64,000 nucleotides of DNA from an uncultured Methylococcales bacterium (GTDB lineage Bacteria > Pseudomonadota > Gammaproteobacteria > Methylococcales > Methylomonadaceae), in NCBI GenBank assembly GCA_903902705.1, contig CAIUVX010000184.1, positions 1-64,000 on the forward strand, read 5' to 3'. How positions within the stretch are numbered: position 1 is the stretch's first letter; every line of letters starts with the position of its first letter. The notes below the pieces were generated by a model. It searched no databases. It saw only the letters and a list, made by a program, of their open reading frames with translations, and had not been told where the DNA came from. Shown in pieces: positions 9,529-18,176 of this stretch. Position numbers and translations under genes: made by a program.

Positions 9529-9564
9529 AAAAATCACCTTATAAAAATAATGTTAAGTATCGCC

Positions 9565-9592
9565 ACTATACTTAACCTAGCGAAATAGTCAA
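9565..9592 (-). promoter_or_regulatory. iscR promoter with overlapping IscR/Rrf2-type site (predicted)
   Basis: On the minus strand TTGACT-16nt-TATAGT inside ATTAGTTGACTATTTCGCTAGGTTAAGTATAG, upstream of iscR. Confidence 0.5.
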
Positions 9593-9621
9593 CTAATGTA
9601 CGCATTACTTGCGTTAATTAG

Positions 9622-10362
9622 TTAAACATCGTGCCTTTTATTATGATCTTGAGACATTCTTAAAATACCTCTAAGAATATCTAACTCTTTGGTATCCAAT
9701 AAGGTACGGTTATAAATGCGTCGTAAACGGCGCATAATGGATTTTGATTTATCGGGGTGCATGAAGCCAATATCGATGATAGTCTGATGTAAATGTTGGT
9801 AAAAAGACTCCATTTGTTCTGCGGAGGCTAAGGGTTGCTCACCTTTATCACCGACCAAACTTTCCGCTTGTACGCCTGTGGCAACAAATAATTCATAACA
9901 GACGACCTGCACCGCAGCGGCAATATTTAATGAACTGTATTGGTCATTGCAGGGGATACGCAACAAAAAATGACACAAATCTAATTCGTGATTTTTTAAG
10001 CCTGAATTTTCTCGACCAAAAACAATCGCTACTTTGTTGTGTGGCTCATGCAACACCACTTTTTCAGCACATTGTCTAGGCGTTAATTCTGGCCAACTGA
10101 TGGTTCGACCTCGCGCACTTGCACCAATGACTAACTGACAATCCGCCACTGCTTCTGACAAACTTTGATACACTATCGCCCGCGCCAAAATATCATCAGC
10201 TCCCGATGCTCTTGCCGTTGCTTCAGCGCAGGGAAATAGTTTAGGCTTGACCAAACATAAATTAGTTATTGTCATGTTTTTCATCGCCCTCGCCACCGCA
10301 CCGATATTGCCAGAGTGTGATGTTTCAACTAACACAATTTTTATATGAGACAGCAAGTCCAT
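9622..10362 (-). CDS. trmJ: tRNA (cytidine/uridine-2'-O-)-methyltransferase TrmJ
   Basis: IVLVETSHSGNIGAVARAMKNM, VIGASARGRTISWPELTPRQCA, IVFGRENSGLKNHEL, IPCNDQYSSLNIAAAVQVVCYEL. Confidence 0.93.
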   Translation of the reverse strand: MDLLSHIKIVLVETSHSGNIGAVARAMKNMTITNLCLVKPKLFPCAEATARASGADDILARAIVYQSLSEAVADCQLVIGASARGRTISWPELTPRQCAEKVVLHEPHNKVAIVFGRENSGLKNHELDLCHFLLRIPCNDQYSSLNIAAAVQVVCYELFVATGVQAESLVGDKGEQPLASAEQMESFYQHLHQTIIDIGFMHPDKSKSIMRRLRRIYNRTLLDTKELDILRGILRMSQDHNKRHDV

Positions 10363-10714
10363 TGTCCTTCATTGCAAAAGTGGCAAGTTTAACAAAAATT
10401 GATTATTTTCAGGCTATTTTATTGACTGACCAACATTTTATTAACACTACGTTCCTCACAAAAAAACGCACTATTTATTAAAGCCAAGTATAATGGGGAT
10501 AGATTTGATTAGCAAAGTTGATGATATTTAGGTTAACAAGCAATACCAACCTTGCTTTAAACTGGCTAACAACACCTGACAAAATGGACATTATTTTTCG
10601 TATGCTTAATCAAAAACGTAACCTAGAAGCTATCCACCGTAGCTTGAAAGACCTTATTGACACAAAAATATACACGCTATTCAGCTATCCTTATAACGAT
10701 ATTCGGAGTCCATT

Positions 10715-11260
10715 ATGAACGTAATCCCCACCGCTATTCCTGATGTTCTTCTTTTCGAACCTAAAGTATTTGGCGATGCGCGAGGTTTCTTCTATGAAAG
10801 CTTTAATCAACACGCTTTCAATCAAGCCACTGGACTAGATGTGCGTTTTGTACAAGACAATCATAGCCGCTCTAGCAAAGATGTATTACGCGGACTACAT
10901 TATCAAATTCAGCAACCACAAGGTAAATTAGTACGAGTGGTACGCGGTGCAGTTTTTGATGTCGCCGTTGATATTCGTCAATCTTCACCTACTTTTGGGC
11001 AATCAGTCGGGATGGAACTGTCTGAAGACAATCAACATCAACTTTGGATACCTGCTGGTTTTGCACATGGCTTTTTAGTGCTAACAGAAAGTGCTGATTT
11101 TTTGTATAAAACAACCGATTACTACGCGCCTGAATTTGAACGCTGTATCGCTTGGAACGATCCGACTATCGGTATTGAATGGTCTTTACAAAATGAACCT
11201 CGGCTTTCTGTTAAAGATCAAGCGGGTTTGCCACTTTCTCAAGCAGAATTATTTTCATGA
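10715..11260 (+). CDS. rfbC: dTDP-4-dehydrorhamnose 3,5-epimerase
   Basis: VLLFEPKVFGDARGFFYESFNQ, QDNHSRSSKDVLRGLHYQ, GAVFDVAVDIRQSSPTFG, IPAGFAHGFLVL. Confidence 0.95.
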   Translation: MNVIPTAIPDVLLFEPKVFGDARGFFYESFNQHAFNQATGLDVRFVQDNHSRSSKDVLRGLHYQIQQPQGKLVRVVRGAVFDVAVDIRQSSPTFGQSVGMELSEDNQHQLWIPAGFAHGFLVLTESADFLYKTTDYYAPEFERCIAWNDPTIGIEWSLQNEPRLSVKDQAGLPLSQAELFS

Positions 11261-12093
11261 ACCCTCACGCAACACAACCTATTTCACCGATAGCTTTGCT
11301 GCGTAGCTTACTACACAACCGTCAACTGATTATACAGATGACGAAACGTGAAGTGATTGGTCGCTATAAAGGCTCAGTTATGGGCTTATTGTGGTCTTTT
11401 CTTAATCCTATTTTTATGCTGGCTGTTTATACCTTCTTTTTTTCAGTAGTGTTTAAAGCTCGCTGGGTTGGTGCTGAAGGCGTTATAGAAAGCAAAACCC
11501 AATTTGCGGTAGTACTTTTTGTGGGTATGATTGTTCATGGGTTGTTTGCCGAAGTGCTAAACCGCGCACCAACACTCATCATTAGCAATATCAACTATGT
11601 AAAAAAAGTTGTTTTCCCATTAGAAATATTGCCAGTGGTTAGTTTATGTGCGGCGTTATTTCATAGCCTAGTCAGCCTAATGGTCTTGCTAATTGCTTTT
11701 GCTATATTCAATCACTACTTGCCGTGGACAGTTCTTTTCGCGCCGCTGGTATTATTGCCATTAATTATTATTAGTCTTGGTTTTGCGTGGATGTTAGCAT
11801 CGTTTGGCGTGTTTGTGCGTGATATTGGACAAACCATTGGCATTTTTACCATGGTGTTAATGTATATTTCCCCCGTGTTTTTTCCTATTACGGCCATGCC
11901 AGAAAAATATCGCCCTATTATGATGGCAAATCCTTTAACATTTATCATCGAACAAGCCAGAGAAGTCCTTATTTGGGGGCATTTACCAGACTGGTTGGGA
12001 ATCGGTATTTATACTTTAATTGCCTGTGCAATTGCTTGGCTGGGCTTCATCTGGTTTCAAAAAACCAGAAAAGGTTTTGCTGATGTTTTATAA
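11257..12093 (+). CDS. ABC-2 type polysaccharide export permease (Wzm-like)
   Basis: LIIQMTKREVIGRYKGSVMGLLWSFLNPIFMLAVYTFFFSVVFKARW; six-TM hydrophobicity; followed by a Wzt-like ATPase. Confidence 0.93.
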   Translation: MNPHATQPISPIALLRSLLHNRQLIIQMTKREVIGRYKGSVMGLLWSFLNPIFMLAVYTFFFSVVFKARWVGAEGVIESKTQFAVVLFVGMIVHGLFAEVLNRAPTLIISNINYVKKVVFPLEILPVVSLCAALFHSLVSLMVLLIAFAIFNHYLPWTVLFAPLVLLPLIIISLGFAWMLASFGVFVRDIGQTIGIFTMVLMYISPVFFPITAMPEKYRPIMMANPLTFIIEQAREVLIWGHLPDWLGIGIYTLIACAIAWLGFIWFQKTRKGFADVL

Positions 12094-12144
12094 GGTCTGC
12101 AATCAGACAATCATCACCGTGTCCCTCAACAGTAGCAAAAAATC

Positions 12145-13503
12145 ATGACCGATATTGCCATTCGTGCCAGCCACTTAAGCAAGTGTTATCACATCTATAA
12201 TAATCCGCACGATCGCCTCAAACAGTTTGTCGCCCCGCGTCTACAAAGACTTGTTGGTCGGCAGCCCAAACAATACTTCCATGAATTTTGGGCATTGAAT
12301 GATGTGTCTTTTGAAATTAAAAAAGGCGAAACCGTTGGTATTATTGGTCGCAATGGCTCAGGTAAATCAACTTTATTACAATTGATTTGCGGCACACTTA
12401 CGCCCAGCAACGGACAGGTAGAAATTAACGGACGTGTCGCAGCGTTGCTAGAATTGGGTTCAGGTTTTAATCCCGAATTCACTGGACGAGAAAACGTTTA
12501 CATGAATGCGGCAGTATTAGGCTTGAGTAATGAAGAAATAGATATACAGTACAATGATATCGTTGCATTTGCCGATATCGGCGAATTTATCGAACAACCC
12601 GTAAAAACTTATTCTAGTGGGATGATGGTAAGACTAGCATTTGCTGTTATCGCTCACGTTGATGCTGACATCCTAGTGATAGATGAGGCTCTAGCAGTGG
12701 GTGACGCATTCTTTACTCAAAAGTGTATGCGTTTTTTGCGCAACTTTATGAAAAAAGGAGCCGTGTTATTTGTCAGTCACGATACAGGTAGCGTAAAAAA
12801 TTTGTGTAGCTACGCGCTATGGCTTGAAAAAGGTCAAATTCTACAGGAAGGAACGCCTAAAGAAGTGTGCGAACTTTATCTTGAAGCGTTTTACGAAGCA
12901 GAGCAAGACAAGAGTAGCACAACCAAGCTTAGGGTAATTAAAAAGCCAGATAACGATGCGCTTCCATTAAAAGATCATCGGATGGAATTTATTAATGCCA
13001 GTAATTTACGCAATGATTTGCAGGTATTCAAGTTTGCCCCTGATGCCGCTTCCTTTGGGAAAGGTGGGGCGCAAATTTGTGATGCTCGTCTTTTGGATGA
13101 AAACGAACATACCCTTGCTTGGATTGTAGGTGGCGAAAAAGTTATATTGCGAATAATTGTCGAAGTATATCAAGATCTAGACTCACCTATCATTGGTTTT
13201 TTTGTTAAAGATCGTTTAGGGCAGGCTCTGTTTGGAGATAACACGTTTCTATCCTACAAAGAAAATACTGTTCACTGTAAAAAGGGTGACGTACTTAAAA
13301 CAGACTTTATTTTTTATATGCCATTGCTACCTTCAGGCGCATACAGCATTACAATTGCGATAGCTAACGGCACTCAAGAAACACATGAACAACATCAGTG
13401 GATACATGATGCCATTGTATTTCAATCAGAATCTAGTAGCGTTGCATCTGGTCTGATAGGTATTCCAATGCTCGAAATAAAACTACAAACCTTAGGAGAA
13501 TAA
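12145..13503 (+). CDS. Polysaccharide ABC transporter ATPase, Wzt-like with C-terminal carbohydrate-binding-like domain (copy 1)
   Basis: GIIGRNGSGKSTLLQLICGTLTPSNG, LLELGSGFNPEFTGREN, YSSGMMVRLAFA, VIDEALAVGD; ~200-aa C-terminal beta-type domain. Confidence 0.93.
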   Translation: MTDIAIRASHLSKCYHIYNNPHDRLKQFVAPRLQRLVGRQPKQYFHEFWALNDVSFEIKKGETVGIIGRNGSGKSTLLQLICGTLTPSNGQVEINGRVAALLELGSGFNPEFTGRENVYMNAAVLGLSNEEIDIQYNDIVAFADIGEFIEQPVKTYSSGMMVRLAFAVIAHVDADILVIDEALAVGDAFFTQKCMRFLRNFMKKGAVLFVSHDTGSVKNLCSYALWLEKGQILQEGTPKEVCELYLEAFYEAEQDKSSTTKLRVIKKPDNDALPLKDHRMEFINASNLRNDLQVFKFAPDAASFGKGGAQICDARLLDENEHTLAWIVGGEKVILRIIVEVYQDLDSPIIGFFVKDRLGQALFGDNTFLSYKENTVHCKKGDVLKTDFIFYMPLLPSGAYSITIAIANGTQETHEQHQWIHDAIVFQSESSSVASGLIGIPMLEIKLQTLGE

Positions 13504-13504
13504 A

Positions 13505-14581
13505 ATGATTGCACACAGCTTAATTCCAGCAGCCTCATTTATCCCAAACTCACTTCGGTTTCCCAACTCATGGGTAGGGCATTTGCCTTTTGCTGCATGG
13601 ATAATCCAAGAAGTTTCCCCAAAGATATTTGCTGAGCTTGGCACACATACTGGAAATTCCTATTTTTCATTTTGCCAATCAGTTGCCGAAGCTGGTATTT
13701 CAACAAAATGCTTTGCTGTGGATACATGGCAGGGTGACGAACATGCAGGTCAATATAGCAATGAGGTTTTCGTCCAAGTCAACGCTTATCATCAGGAGCA
13801 TTATGCTGGATTTTCACGATTGCTACGAATGACGTTTGATGATGCTGTCACTTATTTTGCCGATGAATCGATAGAGTTGCTACACATTGATGGGTTTCAT
13901 ACTTATGAAGCTGTTCGTCATGATTTTGAAACATGGCTGCCCAAACTTGCATCTGGTGCTGTGGTCATGTTTCATGACACCAATGTGCGCGAACGCAATT
14001 TTGGTGTGTGGAAACTATGGGAAGAACTTCAAGAGCGTTATCCAAATAATTTGGAGTTTTTGCATTCTCACGGGCTTGGAGTGTTGCAGTTAAACAATGC
14101 ACCAGATGACAAAAAGTTGGACTGGCTACAACCCAATTCCCCAGAAAAGCAACAATTGATAAGCTACTTTGCAACACTGGGTTTGCGACAGTTGGAACGT
14201 TTTGAATTAAACGAACTGAAGCAATATGTTGTCAACCTCAACCAAGCCGCAGCTGAACGTGAGATTCACATTGCCAACATCAACCAAGCCGCAGCTGAAC
14301 GCGAGATTCACATTGCCAACATCAACCAAGCCGCAGCTGAACGCGAGATTCACATTGCCAACATCAACCAAGCCGCAGCTGAACGTGAGATTCACATTGC
14401 CAGCATCAACCGACAATTCAATCAGGCATTAAGAACCATTGAAAAAATTCATGCCAGTTTAAGCTGGCGCATTATTACACCACTGCGTTTTGTATTTTCA
14501 AAAGCAAAAAATATAATCAGGGTAGTTATATTGCCACGCACTCGCGCATTATTGGGTAGACTGAAAACTCTAAATGAGTAA
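13505..14581 (+). CDS. Class I SAM-dependent methyltransferase (Methyltransf_24-like) with 14-aa coiled-coil repeats and SWRIITPLR tail
   Basis: FAELGTHTGNSYFSFCQ, LLHIDGFHTYEAVRHDFETWLP, VVMFHDT; C-terminal NINQAAAEREIHIA repeats. Confidence 0.8.
   Translation: MIAHSLIPAASFIPNSLRFPNSWVGHLPFAAWIIQEVSPKIFAELGTHTGNSYFSFCQSVAEAGISTKCFAVDTWQGDEHAGQYSNEVFVQVNAYHQEHYAGFSRLLRMTFDDAVTYFADESIELLHIDGFHTYEAVRHDFETWLPKLASGAVVMFHDTNVRERNFGVWKLWEELQERYPNNLEFLHSHGLGVLQLNNAPDDKKLDWLQPNSPEKQQLISYFATLGLRQLERFELNELKQYVVNLNQAAAEREIHIANINQAAAEREIHIANINQAAAEREIHIANINQAAAEREIHIASINRQFNQALRTIEKIHASLSWRIITPLRFVFSKAKNIIRVVILPRTRALLGRLKTLNE
14234..14401 (+). repeat. In-frame tandem repeat: 4 copies of a 42-nt unit (14 aa, NINQAAAEREIHIA)
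   Basis: aacatcaaccaagccgcagctgaacgcgagattcacattgcc repeated four times nearly identically, plus a partial unit. Confidence 0.97.
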
Positions 14582-14865
14582 CTGATGTACGAAGGCGTTC
14601 AGAAGAATCAATGGCTGTAGCGAATTCAGAAAATTTTAATTCATTGATTTTAAAAAATGGGTGCGTAACATCAGTGAGTAAATAGTACGAGTTACTGACT
14701 GATTCAAGTATCACCTTTTTATGTCGCCATGATAACAATATGCTGAGGCAGAGCAATCGCACTTAAATTAACTTGACTTCTATAATCAATTATAAATCAA
14801 TAAACCAGAAAAGGCTTTGTTAATTCTCATAGTCAACAATTCACTAAAATCACGCAACCTAAATT

Positions 14866-16224
14866 ATGACCAATATTGCCATTCGTGCCAGCCACCTAAG
14901 CAAGTGTTATCACATTTACAACACCCCACATGATCGTCTTAAGCAGTTTGTCGCTCCGCGCTTACAACGTATGATAGGTCTACAGCCTAAACAATACTTT
15001 CACGAGTTTTGGGCATTAAATGATGTGTCATTTGAAATTAAAAAAGGTGAAACTGTTGGTATTATTGGACGCAATGGATCAGGTAAGTCTACTTTATTAC
15101 AATTATTGTGCGGTACTCTGACACCCACTCATGGGCAAGTAGAAATTCATGGTCGTGTCGCCGCCTTGTTAGAATTGGGTTCAGGTTTTAATCCTGAATT
15201 TACAGGACGCGAAAATGTCTATATGAATGCCGCTGTCTTAGGGCTAAGTCATCAAGAAGTCGAAGAACGTTTCGATGATATAGCCGCGTTTGCAGATATT
15301 GGTGAATTTATTGAACATCCCGTAAAAACGTATTCCAGCGGTATGTTTGTACGCTTGGCCTTTGCCGTTAATATTCTATCAAAACCAGACATTATGATTG
15401 TTGATGAGGCACTGGCAGTAGGCGATATGAACTTTCAAGCAAAATGTATGACAGCATTAACGCGTATTCAAGATAATGGTGCAACGGTGTTGTTTGTTAG
15501 TCATGATGTAGGTGCGGTAAAAAGTCTGTGTTCGCAGGGTATCTACCTTGAACATGGTAATGTTAAAACGACTGGAAAAGCGTCTGAGGTAGCGACGCAA
15601 TACATTAAAACAATGCGTGAAGAGATGAATGCAGAGCATCAAAAATTTATCCGTGTTGCGTCTGAATTTGAATCAAAAAATACCAAAACTGAAGAAATTT
15701 CCTTGCCATCACTGGAAAAAAGTAACGACATCTTAAAGCGATCAGATGCGTTTGACAACCGAGTGGCAGCATTCCGTTATGGTTCTGGAGGCGTAAAAAT
15801 AACCTATGTTGAACTACTGAACATGGATGATGAACCCATACAGTTCGTCGAATTTAATCAAGAGGTAAAAATAAGAATCTATGTAGAATCCTCCTCCGAA
15901 CAAAATGTTTCAATAAACTTTAATATTCTTGATGCAAAAAAAATAATGCTCACTGGATGTGGTTTTCTTCAAGCAGGACACGAACTATTAGCCACCACCA
16001 TCGGGGGAGAATATTTGATAGAATATATTCTTAGACTTCCTTTTCAAGAGGAAAATTACGCTTTGCGAACACAAATTTCATCGCCTGTAATACAAGGTGA
16101 AACAGCTGTATTTTTGGATGTCATAGAGAATGCGGTGGTGTTTCAAGTAGCACGATGGGAAAAAGCAAGAATTTGGTCAGGCGTCCATCTTTTTCCAACA
16201 GTTCATTTAAAAAAGCTGAATTAA
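14866..16224 (+). CDS. Polysaccharide ABC transporter ATPase, Wzt-like (copy 2, different C-terminal domain)
   Basis: First ~160 aa nearly identical to the 12145 ORF; then diverges; C-terminal RYGSGGVKITYVELLNMDDE Wzt-C-like domain. Confidence 0.93.
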   Translation: MTNIAIRASHLSKCYHIYNTPHDRLKQFVAPRLQRMIGLQPKQYFHEFWALNDVSFEIKKGETVGIIGRNGSGKSTLLQLLCGTLTPTHGQVEIHGRVAALLELGSGFNPEFTGRENVYMNAAVLGLSHQEVEERFDDIAAFADIGEFIEHPVKTYSSGMFVRLAFAVNILSKPDIMIVDEALAVGDMNFQAKCMTALTRIQDNGATVLFVSHDVGAVKSLCSQGIYLEHGNVKTTGKASEVATQYIKTMREEMNAEHQKFIRVASEFESKNTKTEEISLPSLEKSNDILKRSDAFDNRVAAFRYGSGGVKITYVELLNMDDEPIQFVEFNQEVKIRIYVESSSEQNVSINFNILDAKKIMLTGCGFLQAGHELLATTIGGEYLIEYILRLPFQEENYALRTQISSPVIQGETAVFLDVIENAVVFQVARWEKARIWSGVHLFPTVHLKKLN

Positions 16225-16225
16225 T

Positions 16226-16777
16226 ATGATTGATAAATTTTCACCTCCAATTGTGATATTAGGATATGAAAGATCAGGAACTAATTTATTAAGAGTTCTA
16301 TTAAATTCACATTCAAAAATTTCTTCTCCACCTCCAGCTGGATTTATTGAGGTATTGGGAGGAATCCAAGAACGATATTTCCCTCTAAATCAGCCCCCTT
16401 ACTTGGAAGAGTTGATAGATGATATTATTTTATGCACCCAAACTCATCTTAACCCATGGGACATTGAGCTTAATCCACAGATGATTATGGCAATGCTTAA
16501 GACAGACTCATTTTGGGAAATTGTAAACGTTATTAATTTAATTTATGCCGATAAAACCGAATGCTCTACTTGGTGTTCTAAAGAACCAGGACTTTTCAGG
16601 TTTATCTATGAAATTAAGGCTCACTTGCCTAACGCTAAATTTATATATTTAGTTCGCGACGGAAGAGATGTCGCTGCCTCTATGTTACAAGGACATCTTC
16701 ATGAATTTCATGTGTATTTTGCAGCACATAATTGGGGTAGCGCCAACCAGCTGCGGTTTAAAAGGGTTCTATCTTAA
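16226..16777 (+). pseudogene. Sulfotransferase-family protein, probably 3'-truncated
   Basis: VILGYERSGTNLLRVLLNSH (5'-PSB-like), FIYLVRDGRDVAASMLQG (3'-PB-like); ends abruptly after AAHNWGSANQLRFKRVLS, followed by non-coding sequence with tgtctggacaatggggtccacta. Confidence 0.6.
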
Positions 16778-16833
16778 ACTAGGCAAATTGTGTCTGGACA
16801 ATGGGGTCCACTATAAAGATTGGTAATTGATCA

Positions 16834-17574
16834 ATGATAATAACTGACGATTTCGTTCTATTAAACTTTCCAAAAACAGGTACGACGTTCACTAGAAAAA
16901 TAATTCAAAAAATATATGAAGATGATTATGAAGAGTTATTGTTGCCCGTTGCTTTCAACATTCGTGATATTGGTCGTCGAACCCAACATGGAACTTATGC
17001 CCAAATCCCTATAGAACATCGGGGGAAAACAGTATTGAGTATCATGCGAAATCCATTTGATCGATATATTTCACAGTATTGTTTTAAGTGGTATGCACAT
17101 TCTCCTCCTGAAAGCATAGAGAAAATAAGAGCTACTTATCCTAGTTTTCCAGAAATGGAATTTGTAGATTTTCTCGATATGTCGGATAGGTTTACAAAGA
17201 AAAATGTACTGAAAGCATATAATATATTTTTAAGTACTGATATTGGTACTCAAACAATTAACTTTATAGCATTTTATTCAAACACGCCAGAAAGTGATCT
17301 TAATGAAATGATACAAAATAATTCTGATCCTTTTCTAAAACTTCCAAAGATACATTTTCTGCATCAAGAATCATTACGAAAAGAGTTATGTGATTTTTTG
17401 GTGGGATTGCATCGAGACAAGGATATAGAAAAAATAATATCTTCACAGGAAGATATGAATGTTAGTAGACCTTCTGAAGAAAGGAATTTAAGTCAATTTT
17501 GGAATCCAGACTTGCATACTATGTATAGCAAAAAGGAAAGATTTCTTCTAAATGCTTTTCCTGAATACAGATAA
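16834..17574 (+). CDS. Sulfotransferase-family protein
   Basis: FVLLNFPKTGTTFTRKIIQKIYED, VLSIMRNPFDRYISQYCFKW. Confidence 0.75.
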   Translation: MIITDDFVLLNFPKTGTTFTRKIIQKIYEDDYEELLLPVAFNIRDIGRRTQHGTYAQIPIEHRGKTVLSIMRNPFDRYISQYCFKWYAHSPPESIEKIRATYPSFPEMEFVDFLDMSDRFTKKNVLKAYNIFLSTDIGTQTINFIAFYSNTPESDLNEMIQNNSDPFLKLPKIHFLHQESLRKELCDFLVGLHRDKDIEKIISSQEDMNVSRPSEERNLSQFWNPDLHTMYSKKERFLLNAFPEYR

Positions 17575-17588
17575 AAGAAGAATTATTC

Positions 17589-18116
17589 ATGTTAGTAAAA
17601 AATGAGTTATTAAAGCTACATACTATGCCATCAAAACTGCAACTCGCTTTTCATAGTCTGGTGAGTTATGGTTCGAGTGGCGCAAGAATAACTTATGTAG
17701 AAATGCTTGATTTAGATAATCAGTCTTTATCAACAATAGAATTTAATCAAGAAGTAAAAATTAACATTTTTTTTGAAAGCTATGTGAATAGTAATGTTGC
17801 TGTATATTTCGGAATAATGGATGAGAAAAAAAACCAAATTACAGGTGCTGGATTGAGACAAGTTGGGCTACCACTAATCGATTCAAAAAACGGTGACCGA
17901 TTTGTGGTTAGCTACAAGATAAAACTTCCACTGGAAGAAGGAAATTATTCTCTGATGGCGCAATTATCACGACCAATAATTTTAGATCAAACAGCCGATT
18001 TCGTGGATGTTGTAGATAACGCTATTGTTTTTTCAGTAAATCGGCGAGAAGGTGCTAAGCTTTGGGCTAAAGTATACCTATTTCCAACGTGTGAGGTAAA
18101 AAGAGCCTATGAATAA
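17589..18116 (+). CDS. Stand-alone Wzt C-terminal (carbohydrate-binding-like) domain protein
   Basis: SYGSSGARITYVEMLDLDNQSLSTIEFNQEVKINIFFES...ADFVDVVDNAIVFSV aligns by eye along the C-terminal domain of the 14866 Wzt copy; no ATPase part. Confidence 0.8.
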   Translation: MLVKNELLKLHTMPSKLQLAFHSLVSYGSSGARITYVEMLDLDNQSLSTIEFNQEVKINIFFESYVNSNVAVYFGIMDEKKNQITGAGLRQVGLPLIDSKNGDRFVVSYKIKLPLEEGNYSLMAQLSRPIILDQTADFVDVVDNAIVFSVNRREGAKLWAKVYLFPTCEVKRAYE

Positions 18117-18176
18117 GACATTATTATCGAAAAACAAAATGCGGCATTTATTTACCAATCAAGGAGTAGAACTGTT

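Noticed and set aside
10363-10714. Small ORFs (10269-10481, 10518-10718) between trmJ and rfbC
   Set aside because: No recognisable domain; overlap promoter-like intergenic DNA; likely chance ORFs
14234-14401. 42-nt repeats considered as a CRISPR array
   Set aside because: Units are contiguous with no unique spacers and lie in frame inside a methyltransferase ORF
14207-14432. Short ORFs on both strands over the NINQAAAEREIHIA repeat
   Set aside because: They mirror the repeat in other frames; no RBS or independent similarity
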